Shown: positions 1 to 7,053 of the stretch, in pieces
Position numbering within the stretch: the first letter of the stretch is position 1
How the letters are laid out: each line of letters begins with the position of its first letter
From: Clostridia bacterium
Lineage (GTDB): Bacteria > Bacillota > Clostridia > Oscillospirales > Acutalibacteraceae
NCBI GenBank assembly: GCA_900755895.1
Contig: CAAEIG010000102.1
Location: 1-64,000 of the forward strand
DNA length: 64,000 nt
Reading direction: 5' to 3'
The notes under the pieces: model-generated
Seen by the model: the letters and a program-made list of their open reading frames with translations, nothing else
The model's database searches: none
What the model was told of the DNA's origin: nothing
Translations under genes and position numbers: made by a program

Positions 1-1380
1 ATCATAGACGAAAACGGCGTGAACAAAGGTATCAATAAGCTGCTGGCGGTATTTTTCGCTTGTTATGTCGCCGTCCTTAAAGCTGGAAATCCAATAAATT
101 ATTTGTTCCCTGCTGATGATCCGCCGCGCAATGCTTTCTTTTGCAATCTCTATTTCAACGTTGCGCTTTTCGTCCTCTAATTCGGTCAAGCGGCTTTTTG
201 TGCTTTCGGTTATGATCCCCTTTTCAATCGCGGTCATAATATTTTTGATAGATACTTGAATTTCGGCAAGGGAATTTTGCAAATAAAGCATTGTGCCATT
301 TTCGGCGGCTTCCGCTTTCTGCAATTCTACAAGACGATCCGCGATTTGCTCTATAATATCGTCTTTCAGAATGTCCGCAACGGTGCGCTGAATAACTAAA
401 TCTTCGATCCAGTCTTTTTTTACATTGCTCTTGTCGCAAGCCTTTTCGCGCTTTCTTTTAACGCAGGCATAGTAATAATATTTCTTGCCCGTCTTGCTTG
501 TGCCGCTTTCGCCAACCATAGCGGAGCGGCATTTCCCGCAAAACAGTTTTGTTGAAAGCAAATAGTTTATTTCTGCCTTCGCTCTTGCGGGGGCTTTTTT
601 GTTTTGTTCCATACGCAACGCCACCATTTCAAATAATTCTTTGTCGATGATTGCCGGAATGCCGCCGACGATCTCCCCGTACTTTGTCTTGTAAATGCCT
701 ATATACTTCTTGTTTGTCAAGATGGTATGCAGGCTATTTTTATTAAACGCGCCGCCGCGAGCTGTTTTCACGCCGCGAGCGTTAAGAATGTCGCATATCT
801 CTTTTACCGTCTTTCCGCTGCTATACAGCTTGAAAATATCAACGACAACGGGCGCGGTTGTTTCGTCAACCTCAAAATAGCAATCGGAATTAACCTTATA
901 ACCTAAAATGCGTTGCCCGCCCAGTGCTTTGCCCTTCAAGGCGTTTTCTCTCATTCCGCGCGTGATTTTCTGTGATAATTCAACGCTGTAATATTCCGCC
1001 ATACCTTCGAGCAGGCTTTCCATAATGATACTTTCCGGCGATCCGTTCAAGTTCTCCATAGCGGAAAGTACCTTTACGCCGTTTTTCTTCAAGCGGGCTT
1101 TATAAATTGCGCTGTCGTAGCGGTTGCGGGTGAAGCGGTCAAGGCGGTACACAATAACGGCTTGAAACTGGCGCTTTGCGCTGTCTTCTATCATCTTTTG
1201 AAAGGCGGGGCGGTTGTCTGTCTTGCCGCTGATAGCGCGGTCAATGTAGGTATCAATTACGGCTATATCATTCGCTTTCGCAAATGCGTAACATTCCCGC
1301 AACTGCCCTTCTATGCTTTGTTCTGTCTGCCGATCGGAGGAATAGCGAGCATAGATAACCGCGTTTAATGCTTGTTGCAT
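1..1380 (-). CDS. Large serine recombinase (integrase), C-terminus beyond left edge
   Basis: The frame read from the ATG at 1380 is open to base 1 (460 codons) and continues outside. The N-terminal resolvase domain has the YARYSSDRQTEQSIEGQ motif, with Ser14 the likely nucleophile in Y-x-R-x-S, and later an LDRFTRNR motif. A recombinase domain follows, then a zinc ribbon (CGKC around residue 282, then AC and ACDK) and a coiled coil near the C-terminus. Members of this family usually have roughly 500-560 residues, so only a few hundred bases should be missing. It would integrate and excise the element. Its ATG overlaps the upstream repressor's stop by one base (TAATG), so the two genes are probably co-transcribed and translationally coupled. 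Confidence 0.93.
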   Translation of the reverse strand, partial: MQQALNAVIYARYSSDRQTEQSIEGQLRECYAFAKANDIAVIDTYIDRAISGKTDNRPAFQKMIEDSAKRQFQAVIVYRLDRFTRNRYDSAIYKARLKKNGVKVLSAMENLNGSPESIIMESLLEGMAEYYSVELSQKITRGMRENALKGKALGGQRILGYKVNSDCYFEVDETTAPVVVDIFKLYSSGKTVKEICDILNARGVKTARGGAFNKNSLHTILTNKKYIGIYKTKYGEIVGGIPAIIDKELFEMVALRMEQNKKAPARAKAEINYLLSTKLFCGKCRSAMVGESGTSKTGKKYYYYACVKRKREKACDKSNVKKDWIEDLVIQRTVADILKDDIIEQIADRLVELQKAEAAENGTMLYLQNSLAEIQVSIKNIMTAIEKGIITESTKSRLTELEDEKRNVEIEIAKESIARRIISREQIIYWISSFKDGDITSEKYRQQLIDTFVHAVFVYD

Positions 1381-1871
1381 TATTCTTCCCCCTTTTCATC
1401 ATTGCTAAAACTTTTGATAATTCGTGATACTGTCGCTTTGTCGCGATCATTAAGCGACATATAATCAAGCATTACTTCGACGGCGTTATATTTATAAAAT
1501 TCGGTAATATACTGCTTCTTTTCTTCGTCAGAAAGGTTCGGGTGTGCTTCATCTATTTTTTGAAGATATTGCGATAAAAGGAATAGTTGGATTTGCGATC
1601 TGCTCATACCTTCAAATTGAGTGCCGAACAATGCGGGCAAAGGCGTTTCGCGATCCATAGGAACATCAAAACCCATCAACCAATAAATATCAACATCAAG
1701 CACGTTCGCAATTATCGCAACTCTATTTATACGGGGTTCATATTCGCCGGACAGATATTGACTTAAAGAGGATTTGCCAAGCCCTGTAATTTCACATAAT
1801 TCTACTTGTTTCATACCGCGCAACTTAAGCGCACGGCGTAACCTATTAGCAAAAGTATCAACCTTGTTCAT
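1380..1871 (-). CDS. CI-like XRE-family repressor
   Basis: 163-residue protein with an N-terminal helix-turn-helix of the XRE/Cro-CI type (about residues 9-65; motif around QVELCEITGLGKSSLSQYLSG) and a charged helical C-terminal half. It has no recognisable LexA/CI peptidase domain, so induction may depend on an antirepressor rather than RecA-driven autocleavage (inference). The BRO-N gene downstream on the other strand is a candidate. The gene is divergent from the Cro-like gene across a 153-bp region with repeated operator-like sites, as expected for a lysogeny switch. A GGAGG site lies at 1880-1884. Confidence 0.85.
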   Translation of the reverse strand: MNKVDTFANRLRRALKLRGMKQVELCEITGLGKSSLSQYLSGEYEPRINRVAIIANVLDVDIYWLMGFDVPMDRETPLPALFGTQFEGMSRSQIQLFLLSQYLQKIDEAHPNLSDEEKKQYITEFYKYNAVEVMLDYMSLNDRDKATVSRIIKSFSNDEKGEE

Positions 1872-1895
1872 TCTGTCCGCCTCCTATCCACAATA

Positions 1896-1924
1896 AGAAT
1901 ACCACAAAAGTTTAGAAAATTCAA
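1896..1924 (-). promoter_or_regulatory. Candidate promoter of the repressor-recombinase operon
   Basis: Minus strand TTGAAT (1919-1924), 17-bp spacer, TATTCT (1896-1901). A sequence similar to the operator repeats, AGTTTAGAAAATTC, lies in the spacer, so the repressor or Cro-like protein could act here. Confidence 0.55.
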
Positions 1925-1954
1925 TAGAAAGTTCGGAAAGTTGGAAAAAGGCTA

Positions 1955-1983
1955 TTGACAACCGGGAGAACATTGGCTATAAT
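1955..1983 (+). promoter_or_regulatory. Consensus sigma-A promoter for the early lytic arm
   Basis: TTGACA (1955-1960), exactly 17 bp, TATAAT (1978-1983): both hexamers perfectly consensus. The operator-like repeat at 1985-2004 lies on the predicted start point, so binding there should block transcription. The first gene starts at 2025. Confidence 0.85.
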
Positions 1984-1984
1984 T

Positions 1985-2004
1985 AGTTCAGAAAGTTGGT
2001 ATTT
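1985..2004 (+). repeat. Operator-like direct repeat, copy 1 (near-copy upstream at 1930-1944)
   Basis: The 20-bp sequence agttcagaaagttggtattt occurs here and again, identical, at 2246-2265. A 15-bp one-mismatch version (AGTTCGGAAAGTTGG) is at 1930-1944. Position on the start point of the early promoter suggests repressor or Cro-like protein binding; no footprint is available. Confidence 0.6.
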
Positions 2005-2024
2005 TTCAAAAAGGAGGCGGTAAA

Positions 2025-2288
2025 ATGCAAAAGAAAGAAGAATACGACTTTTCAAAGCTAATTGGGCGGATTAAAGAAAAGGGATACACACAAGAAGCGA
2101 TTTCCGGCGTTATTTCGCGCAATCCCTGCACATTTAGTCAAAAAATCAATAATAAAGGAACATTTACGGCAACAGAGATTGACGCAATGTGTAGGGTTCT
2201 TGAAATTGAAAAAGCAGAAATAGGAGTATATTTTTTTACTCAAAAAGTTCAGAAAGTTGGTATTTATCAAGAGGTGCAACCGGTTTAA
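2025..2288 (+). CDS. Cro-like DUF739 family phage protein
   Basis: 87 residues. The YDFSKLIGRIKEKGYTQ start, the FSQKINNKG motif and the EIGVYFFTQKVQKV end match the DUF739 family of small helix-turn-helix proteins found opposite CI-type repressors in Firmicutes phages. It probably acts as the Cro-like antagonist of the repressor. AAGGAGGCGG precedes the ATG. Its 3' coding region contains the second perfect copy of the 20-bp operator-like repeat. Confidence 0.75.
   Translation: MQKKEEYDFSKLIGRIKEKGYTQEAISGVISRNPCTFSQKINNKGTFTATEIDAMCRVLEIEKAEIGVYFFTQKVQKVGIYQEVQPV
2246..2265 (+). repeat. Operator-like direct repeat, copy 2, inside the Cro-like gene
   Basis: Perfect 20-bp copy of the site at 1985-2004, located in the 3' coding end of the DUF739 gene, about 260 bp downstream. 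The spacing would allow looping or a roadblock by the repressor (inference). Confidence 0.55.
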
Positions 2289-2305
2289 GAAGGAGGCGGC
2301 TACAT

Positions 2306-2497
2306 ATGAACGCGATTGCGGTTGAAATTGCAGCTATTCCCGAACCCGTCATAACGGCGCATTGCCGGGGGCTACTGGAAGCAATCGGGAATTTCTTTGA
2401 CGATCCGCGAAACCAAGCAAAGTTTGAAGCGTGGCACATTGAAAAATACGGTTGCCCGCCAAAGGAAACATCATACAAAAAGGCGGTAGAAAGATGA
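2306..2497 (+). CDS. Small phage hypothetical protein
   Basis: 63 residues, starting at an ATG preceded by AAGGAGGCGG. It has no family I recognise. It is short, with a hydrophobic N-terminal half and a basic tail, and its stop overlaps the next start as ATGA, so it belongs to the early operon. Function unknown. Confidence 0.6.
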   Translation: MNAIAVEIAAIPEPVITAHCRGLLEAIGNFFDDPRNQAKFEAWHIEKYGCPPKETSYKKAVER

Positions 2498-3186
2498 ACA
2501 AATTACAGATATTCAATTATAGAGAAACACCGATCCGCACAGTACAGCGGGACAGTGAAACGTGGTGGGTTTTGAAAGATGTTTGCGAGGTGTTGGGGTT
2601 ATCTAATCCGACAATGATAGCCGAACGGCTGGAAGATGATGAAAAGGCTAAATTTGATTTAGGCTTACAGGGTGGAGCAACAAACGTTATTAACGAAAGC
2701 GGACTATATAGCGTAATTTTACGCAGCGACAAGCCGGAAGCAAAACCGTTCCGCAAATGGGTTACAGGCGAAGTACTACCCACAATCCGAAAAACAGGCG
2801 GTTCTTGCGGAAAAATTCGGGCAGTACATAGCGGGAACAAGAAAGGCGGCGGCAAGATGAAGCAGCAAAAGAAGGCGCTTTCACTTTATGAGGATTACGA
2901 AACCAGCGTAACAGCGGCAAGTGATGAAGAGCGCGACAAATTGAACGCAAAGTTTCAAGCAATGGAAGAAAACTGTTTTGATTTAGGCGAGGACGACAGG
3001 GGCACGCACTTCCCGAAAATGGAATATAGCGATCTTGCAAAGTGCTTTGAAAAAGAGGACTTCGCGCCGGAAATCAAAATGGAAATCGCGCGGGCTTGCT
3101 ATGCAACATACCTTGACGGATACAAGGGAAAAGCATTCAAAAGGCATATCGCTTGCGAATTATTGCAGGAGGATACAGAAAAATGA
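2494..3186 (+). CDS. BRO-N antirepressor, apparently fused by frameshift to a following small gene
   Basis: The chosen start is the ATG at 2494, which overlaps the preceding stop and has an AGGCGG site. Residues 1-100 are a BRO-N domain (WWVLKDVCEVLGLSNP, ESGLYSVILRSDKPEAKPFRKWV, GEVLPTIRK), typical of phage antirepressors. After residue 100 the in-frame sequence becomes atypical (GGSCGKIRAVHSGNKKGGG). The +1 frame instead reads a natural helical tail ending in TGA at 2858-2860, overlapping a well-spaced ATG at 2857. This suggests two genes, antirepressor 2494-2860 and a 109-residue hypothetical 2857-3186, joined by a one-base change near 2791-2800. Whether the shift is real, programmed or a sequencing artefact cannot be told here. 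Confidence 0.7.
   Translation: MNKLQIFNYRETPIRTVQRDSETWWVLKDVCEVLGLSNPTMIAERLEDDEKAKFDLGLQGGATNVINESGLYSVILRSDKPEAKPFRKWVTGEVLPTIRKTGGSCGKIRAVHSGNKKGGGKMKQQKKALSLYEDYETSVTAASDEERDKLNAKFQAMEENCFDLGEDDRGTHFPKMEYSDLAKCFEKEDFAPEIKMEIARACYATYLDGYKGKAFKRHIACELLQEDTEK
2857..3186 (+). CDS. Probable separate small acidic phage protein (in frame with the BRO-N ORF)
   Basis: An ATG at 2857 with an AAAGGCGGCGG site starts a 109-residue, mostly helical, acidic protein (MKQQKKALSLYEDYETSV...). Its stop overlaps the next start as ATGA at 3183. It is probably the second early gene rather than the C-terminal part of the antirepressor (see that entry). I recognise no family. Confidence 0.5.
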   Translation: MKQQKKALSLYEDYETSVTAASDEERDKLNAKFQAMEENCFDLGEDDRGTHFPKMEYSDLAKCFEKEDFAPEIKMEIARACYATYLDGYKGKAFKRHIACELLQEDTEK

Positions 3187-3884
3187 AATCATACGAAATC
3201 AGCGTAGAAATACGCGCCGAACACGTCAAAACTATTCGCAAACTTCGGAAACAATCACAAGCGGCGCTTGCGAAATCTGCCGGTATTTCTCCGGCGTATT
3301 TATGCTTGATTGAAAAGGGGAAACAAAAAACCGCAACAAATACCGTTGCAATGAAGATCGCAACGGCGCTGGCGGTTGAACCGGAAGAAATATGCAGCGG
3401 TTACGTTGAACCAAAAGAGGACACGGAAAACCTTTTGACGGCGGCGGAGCGGGAGCAATACGCGGTGGCGTATCTTGGGCGCTTGCGCGACGCGGTATGG
3501 TATCGGCGGCAATATTACAACTTCGACTTTGAAGAAGCGTATTCCGAAGGGCTGGTGGTATTTGCCCGCGCCCTATTTACCTTCAATAAGGCAAGTGGCA
3601 GCAGCTTTCCGCACTACGTCGAACACGCATTAGAAGGAACATTCAAAAGCGAATGCCGTAAGCGGAACGCAGCAAAGAGAAGCGCAGACGTTTTTTCACT
3701 TGATAAACTGATAGACGGTAGCGAGCAGAATTCACGCGACTTTTACAACCTTCACCCATCTTCCTTCAACCTTGAAGAGCGGGTATGCTTGCGGGACGAA
3801 TGCCGCGAGGCGGTAAAGACACTTACACCGGAGCGCCGCCGCGATCCGTATATAGCGGACTTGCTGGAGGTAGTAGGATTATGA
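3183..3884 (+). CDS. XRE helix-turn-helix / sigma-like fusion protein
   Basis: 233 residues from the ATG at 3183, which overlaps the preceding stop. Residues about 10-65 are an XRE helix-turn-helix (QAALAKSAGISPAYLCLIEKGK). After a linker, residues about 105-165 resemble sigma-70 region 2 (EAYSEGLVVFARALFTFNKASG, then a basic helix FKSECRKRNAAKR). A shorter C-terminal part (LTPERRRDPYIADLLEVVGL) could be a reduced region 4. It may redirect RNA polymerase for element genes, or control copy number with the Rep gene downstream. The sigma-like assignment is by pattern only. Confidence 0.6.
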   Translation: MKSYEISVEIRAEHVKTIRKLRKQSQAALAKSAGISPAYLCLIEKGKQKTATNTVAMKIATALAVEPEEICSGYVEPKEDTENLLTAAEREQYAVAYLGRLRDAVWYRRQYYNFDFEEAYSEGLVVFARALFTFNKASGSSFPHYVEHALEGTFKSECRKRNAAKRSADVFSLDKLIDGSEQNSRDFYNLHPSSFNLEERVCLRDECREAVKTLTPERRRDPYIADLLEVVGL

Positions 3885-3930
3885 AAACAGACAAAAAAAT
3901 AACGCCCAGCGTCTGCAAACGCTGAACGTT

Positions 3931-3990
3931 AAACGTGGCACATATGCCCACTAATCACAATTACAGTATAGCATATGTGCCGCGTTTTTG
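3931..3990 (+). terminator. Candidate terminator hairpin ending the early operon
   Basis: AAACGTGGCACATATGC (3931-3947) pairs with GCATATGTGCCGCGTTT (3971-3987), 16 of 17 bases, with a 23-nt loop, then a run of T. The long loop is unusual for an intrinsic terminator, so it might instead be part of a replication origin. Confidence 0.5.
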
Positions 3991-4106
3991 CAAGGTTTTT
4001 TTGCGTCCGGTCGGGCGTTTTCGCCCTTGTAAATAACGTTATCTTCTGAACCATTCTCTATATATTCTTCTGTATTCTCTCTTGCGCCTCCAAAGGGGGT
4101 TAGGGG

Positions 4107-4158
4107 TATCGGGGGAAGGGGGAAAGGGGCGCAACTGACAATCCCCCTTCCCCCGATA
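4107..4158. repeat. Perfect 17-bp inverted repeat, candidate rolling-circle origin
   Basis: TATCGGGGGAAGGGGGA (4107-4123) and its exact reverse complement (4142-4158) are separated by 18 nt. The left arm of the hairpin is all purine after TATC. It sits 33 bp upstream of the HUH Rep start, the usual place for a cognate origin. The nick site cannot be identified from sequence alone. Confidence 0.55.
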
Positions 4159-4191
4159 GAGTGTAAGAAGGAGGGAAAGGAAAGAGCATAT

Positions 4192-4962
4192 ATGCCATAC
4201 GTTGAAAAAAAGATCGTAAGCGGTGAAATGATGGAAATAGAACGTTACTTTTCAACAAAGGGAAATAACAAGAAGCGGAAAGCAAAACAGACAGCTTCCA
4301 GCGCAAAACAGATCGCAGCAAATAGCATACATACAGAATTAGAGTTGTGGCGGGTAATTTGTGCAAATTTCAGCGGCAAGCGCGGCGATCAATTCAATAC
4401 ATTCACCTTTGCGGAAGATGTAGACGAAGAAAAGGCGCGGCGGGAATGGAAAAACTTTGCAAGGCGTGTACGGCGGTATATGAAAAAGCGTGGTTTGCCG
4501 GATTTGAGATATATTTACAAAGTGGAAAAGCAAGGACGCTGGCATATTCACGCAATAATGGACGGAATACCGCTTGAAGATTTAACGCGGTTATGGGGGC
4601 GCGGGCGTGTTACGTCCTCTATCCTTGACGATACGAACCATTACAGGGATTTAGCCGCCTATCTGTCAAAGCAGATGAAAGCGGCGAAGGGCGATCCGGA
4701 CAAAGAGCCGGAAGCGCGCCGGAAATATGCCCGTAATTGGAGCGGTAGCCTTAATTTGAAACGTCCCGTTGTAACGGTAAAGGAAATCAAGCGGGAAAGC
4801 ATTTTGAAGAAAGCGCCCGCAGCGCCGAAAGGGTATTACCTTTTGCCGGATTGGGAAATAGGTTGTAACAGCTACGGGAATTTGTATCAATATTTCAAAT
4901 GTAGAAAAATTGTAAGCCCGCCGAAAGAGGGCAAAAAGCAGAAAGGAGCAAAAAAACAATGA
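4192..4962 (+). CDS. HUH-family replication initiator (Rep)
   Basis: 256 residues. Motif 1 is about residues 68-73 (FNTFTF), motif 2 is the metal-binding His-hydrophobic-His pair H118-I-H120 (RWHIHAIMDG), and motif 3 is Y157-x-x-K160 (AYLSKQMK) with the presumed nicking tyrosine. This is the single-tyrosine arrangement of rolling-circle Rep proteins. A long basic C-terminal tail follows. It should nick an origin, probably the hairpin just upstream, to replicate the excised element. A strong purine-rich ribosome site (GAAGGAGGGAAAGGAAAG) precedes the ATG. Rolling-circle Rep in an element carrying capsid genes suggests autonomous replication after excision. Confidence 0.85.
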   Translation: MPYVEKKIVSGEMMEIERYFSTKGNNKKRKAKQTASSAKQIAANSIHTELELWRVICANFSGKRGDQFNTFTFAEDVDEEKARREWKNFARRVRRYMKKRGLPDLRYIYKVEKQGRWHIHAIMDGIPLEDLTRLWGRGRVTSSILDDTNHYRDLAAYLSKQMKAAKGDPDKEPEARRKYARNWSGSLNLKRPVVTVKEIKRESILKKAPAAPKGYYLLPDWEIGCNSYGNLYQYFKCRKIVSPPKEGKKQKGAKKQ

Positions 4963-5141
4963 TGTATCGGGTATGCCCGCATTGCGGAAGTAACCTTGAT
5001 CCGGCTGAAACTTGCGATTGCGAGATTGAACGGAGGAACGAGCAGGAAGAACAGGAAAGGGGGCGGCGGTATGGCGCAATTCAAAGTAACAGGGCTGGAC
5101 GTGATACGCGATCAGTTGAAAGAACGCGGGGCGAAGGTTGA
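4959..5141 (+). CDS. Small zinc-finger-like protein
   Basis: 60 residues starting ATGA-overlapped with the rep stop. The N-terminus has CPHCG...CDCE, a compact Cys-rich knuckle followed by an acidic stretch. The last 23 codons overlap the start of the next gene (5071) in another frame, so the true end could be affected by a frameshift. Such Cys-rich small proteins often sit between replication and packaging genes in Firmicutes phages; function unknown. Confidence 0.55.
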   Translation: MMYRVCPHCGSNLDPAETCDCEIERRNEQEEQERGRRYGAIQSNRAGRDTRSVERTRGEG

Positions 5142-5505
5142 AGGCACGGTAAACCATATGTTATATGCCGGTGCAAAGGTTATGCGCGAGGAAATGAAAG
5201 CCGCCTTGAAGGAATACAAGATCAAGGATACCGGCGATCTTATCAAGTCGATTAAATCCGGCAAGATCAAGAAGGCGGGCGGCGCAAAGTATGTTACCGT
5301 TTCGCCCACCGGATATGATCGGCACGGCGTACCGAATGCGGTAAAAGCGTATGTGTACGAATTGGGAAATTCAAAACACCCAGCGCGCCCGTGGAAAACC
5401 CTTGCCGATGAACGCGGCGGAAGCAAGGCAATACAGCGTATGCGAGAAGTGTTTGAAGAAGAAATGTCGAAAGCAGGAGGGGGCGCGGGAGAATGGGAAG
5501 AATAA
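5071..5505 (+). CDS. HK97 gp10-like head-tail joining protein
   Basis: 144 residues from the ATG at 5071 (site AAAGGGGGCGG). The pattern MAQFKVTGLDVIRDQLKERG, then AKVMREEMKAALK, DTGDLIKSIKSGK and a late PARPWKTLADE matches the HK97-gp10-like/minor tail completion family, which joins head to tail. Its stop overlaps the portal start region. Its position ahead of the portal, rather than after the connector genes, is unusual. Confidence 0.75.
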   Translation: MAQFKVTGLDVIRDQLKERGAKVEGTVNHMLYAGAKVMREEMKAALKEYKIKDTGDLIKSIKSGKIKKAGGAKYVTVSPTGYDRHGVPNAVKAYVYELGNSKHPARPWKTLADERGGSKAIQRMREVFEEEMSKAGGGAGEWEE

Positions 5506-6743
5506 GCATTTTTCAACGGATTTTCGGGAAGGCAAAGCCGCCGGAAAGCAATATTGCCCGCGCGGAGATAATCGGCGGCGGGAATTCGTTTGCGGCGTGG
5601 AGCGGGGACGCTTACAGCAACGATATTTACCGGAGCGCTGTTGACGCGATCGCCCGCAACGCGGCGAAAATGAAGGGATCGCACATTATCAAATACCGCA
5701 ACCATGAGCGGGCGGAGGGCGATTGCAGGATTAACCGTATTTTGCAGATTGAGCCTAACCCGTATATGAGCGCGTTTGATATGCTGTATAAGCTGATTAC
5801 CCACTATTACTTGTATAACAACGCCTTTGCATATATGCAGCGGGACGAACGCGGGCAGCTTGCCGCCGTATTCCCGCTTAACCCTGTTCACGCTGAATTT
5901 ATGAGCGACGCAGGCGGCGTTCTTTATGTGCGCTTCATTTTTTCGGGCGGGAAAGAAACGCTTTTGCCCTATTCCGAGATAATCCATCTTCGCCGCAATT
6001 TCAACGGCAACGATATTTTAGGCGATCCGAACGACGCGCTTTCCCCTGCTTTGCAGTTAGCGCATACACAGAACGAAGGTATCATATCCGCGATCAAGAG
6101 CGGCGCAAGCCTTCGCGGTATTTTGCGCCGGACGCAGATAGCAAGTCCGGAAATGTTAAAGCAGATCAAAGATAACTTCGTAAAAGACTATCTTGACGTT
6201 ACGAACAACGGCGGCGTGGCGGCGATTGATAGCGGTTCGGAATATATCCCGCTTGACAATAAGCCGTATTCCATAGACGAAAAGCAAATGCAAGCGGTAA
6301 AGGATAAGATTTACAACTATTTAGGCGTATCAGAAGCAATCGTAAACAGCAGCTACAACGAAGATCAATGGGCGGCGTTTTACGAAAGCACCATAGAACC
6401 GCTTTCCCTGCAATTAAGCCTTGAATTTACCCGCAAGCTGTTCAACGACAGGGAACGCGCCTTCGGCAATTCCATTATGTTTGAGAGCGGGCGGCTGCAA
6501 TTCACCAGCAACGCAACGAAAATAAATCTGATCCGCGAATTTATGCCGATGGGCTTACTCACGGTAAACCAAGCTTTGGAAATCCTCAATCTTCCGAGCG
6601 TTGAGAACGGCGACAGGCGTATACAGTCGCTTAATTACGTAGACGCAGACAAGGCGGAGGAATACCAGCTTGCAAGGGCGAAAGCGCCCACCGCACTTTC
6701 GGCAGCTTCCGGAGAGGGAAAGGGGGCGGCAAACGATGAATGA
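5493..6743 (+). CDS. Phage portal protein (HK97 family)
   Basis: 416 residues, typical for the family. Recognisable stretches are YRSAVDAIARNAAKMKG near the N-terminus, the NPYMSAFDMLYKLITHYYLYNNAFAYM core and the conserved YLGVSEAIVN plus WAAFYESTIEPL. It forms the dodecameric DNA-entry ring at one capsid vertex and is the docking site for terminase. It overlaps the gp10-like gene by 13 bp and the next gene by 8 bp, so the head operon is tightly packed. Confidence 0.93.
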   Translation: MGRISIFQRIFGKAKPPESNIARAEIIGGGNSFAAWSGDAYSNDIYRSAVDAIARNAAKMKGSHIIKYRNHERAEGDCRINRILQIEPNPYMSAFDMLYKLITHYYLYNNAFAYMQRDERGQLAAVFPLNPVHAEFMSDAGGVLYVRFIFSGGKETLLPYSEIIHLRRNFNGNDILGDPNDALSPALQLAHTQNEGIISAIKSGASLRGILRRTQIASPEMLKQIKDNFVKDYLDVTNNGGVAAIDSGSEYIPLDNKPYSIDEKQMQAVKDKIYNYLGVSEAIVNSSYNEDQWAAFYESTIEPLSLQLSLEFTRKLFNDRERAFGNSIMFESGRLQFTSNATKINLIREFMPMGLLTVNQALEILNLPSVENGDRRIQSLNYVDADKAEEYQLARAKAPTALSAASGEGKGAANDE

Positions 6744-7053
6744 CCGCTATATACAAGTAATGCTTATGGGGACGAAGGATAACAAAACAGACGAATTCCC
6801 TTTTATTCCGCTGTATGCAAAAGCGGGCGACCTTTCCGGAATAGCGGGCTTTATGCGTCGGGATATAAGCGGGATACCGGATACGCCGGAAAAAGATTAC
6901 ATACCGGCTGGCACAATGGCGGTATTTGATCCGGAGCAAAACGGATTTATCCCCATACAGCTTTACGCGCTGTTCAAAGAATGGCTTGACCTAACCATTA
7001 TCGCAAGCGAACATATCACGGAAATGGAGGACAGCGGAAATGAAGGAAATTAG
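6736..7053 (+). CDS. Hypothetical head-operon protein
   Basis: 105 residues from the ATG at 6736 (site GGGGGCGG), starting inside the portal's last codons. No family recognised; the sequence looks like a small beta-rich protein (AGTMAVFDPEQNGFIPIQLY). Location between portal and protease in a packed head operon points to a morphogenesis role, by context only. Confidence 0.55.
   Translation: MNDRYIQVMLMGTKDNKTDEFPFIPLYAKAGDLSGIAGFMRRDISGIPDTPEKDYIPAGTMAVFDPEQNGFIPIQLYALFKEWLDLTIIASEHITEMEDSGNEGN

Larger units (their letters stand above)
3885..4191. other. 307-bp non-coding region upstream of rep with two large inverted repeats
   Basis: No gene is seen. It holds a small hairpin (CAGCGT/ACGCTG, 3906-3923), a 17-bp inverted repeat with one mismatch (3931-3947 and 3971-3987) followed by T5, a GGGCG/CGCCC hairpin at about 4014-4027, and a perfect 17-bp G-rich inverted repeat at 4107-4158. 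The position just before an HUH initiator gene suits a replication origin plus a terminator. Confidence 0.6.

Noticed and set aside
5112..5987. Long open frame on the minus strand across the gp10-like and portal genes
   Set aside because: It lies wholly opposite two well-supported head genes, has no ribosome site and its product has no recognisable domain.
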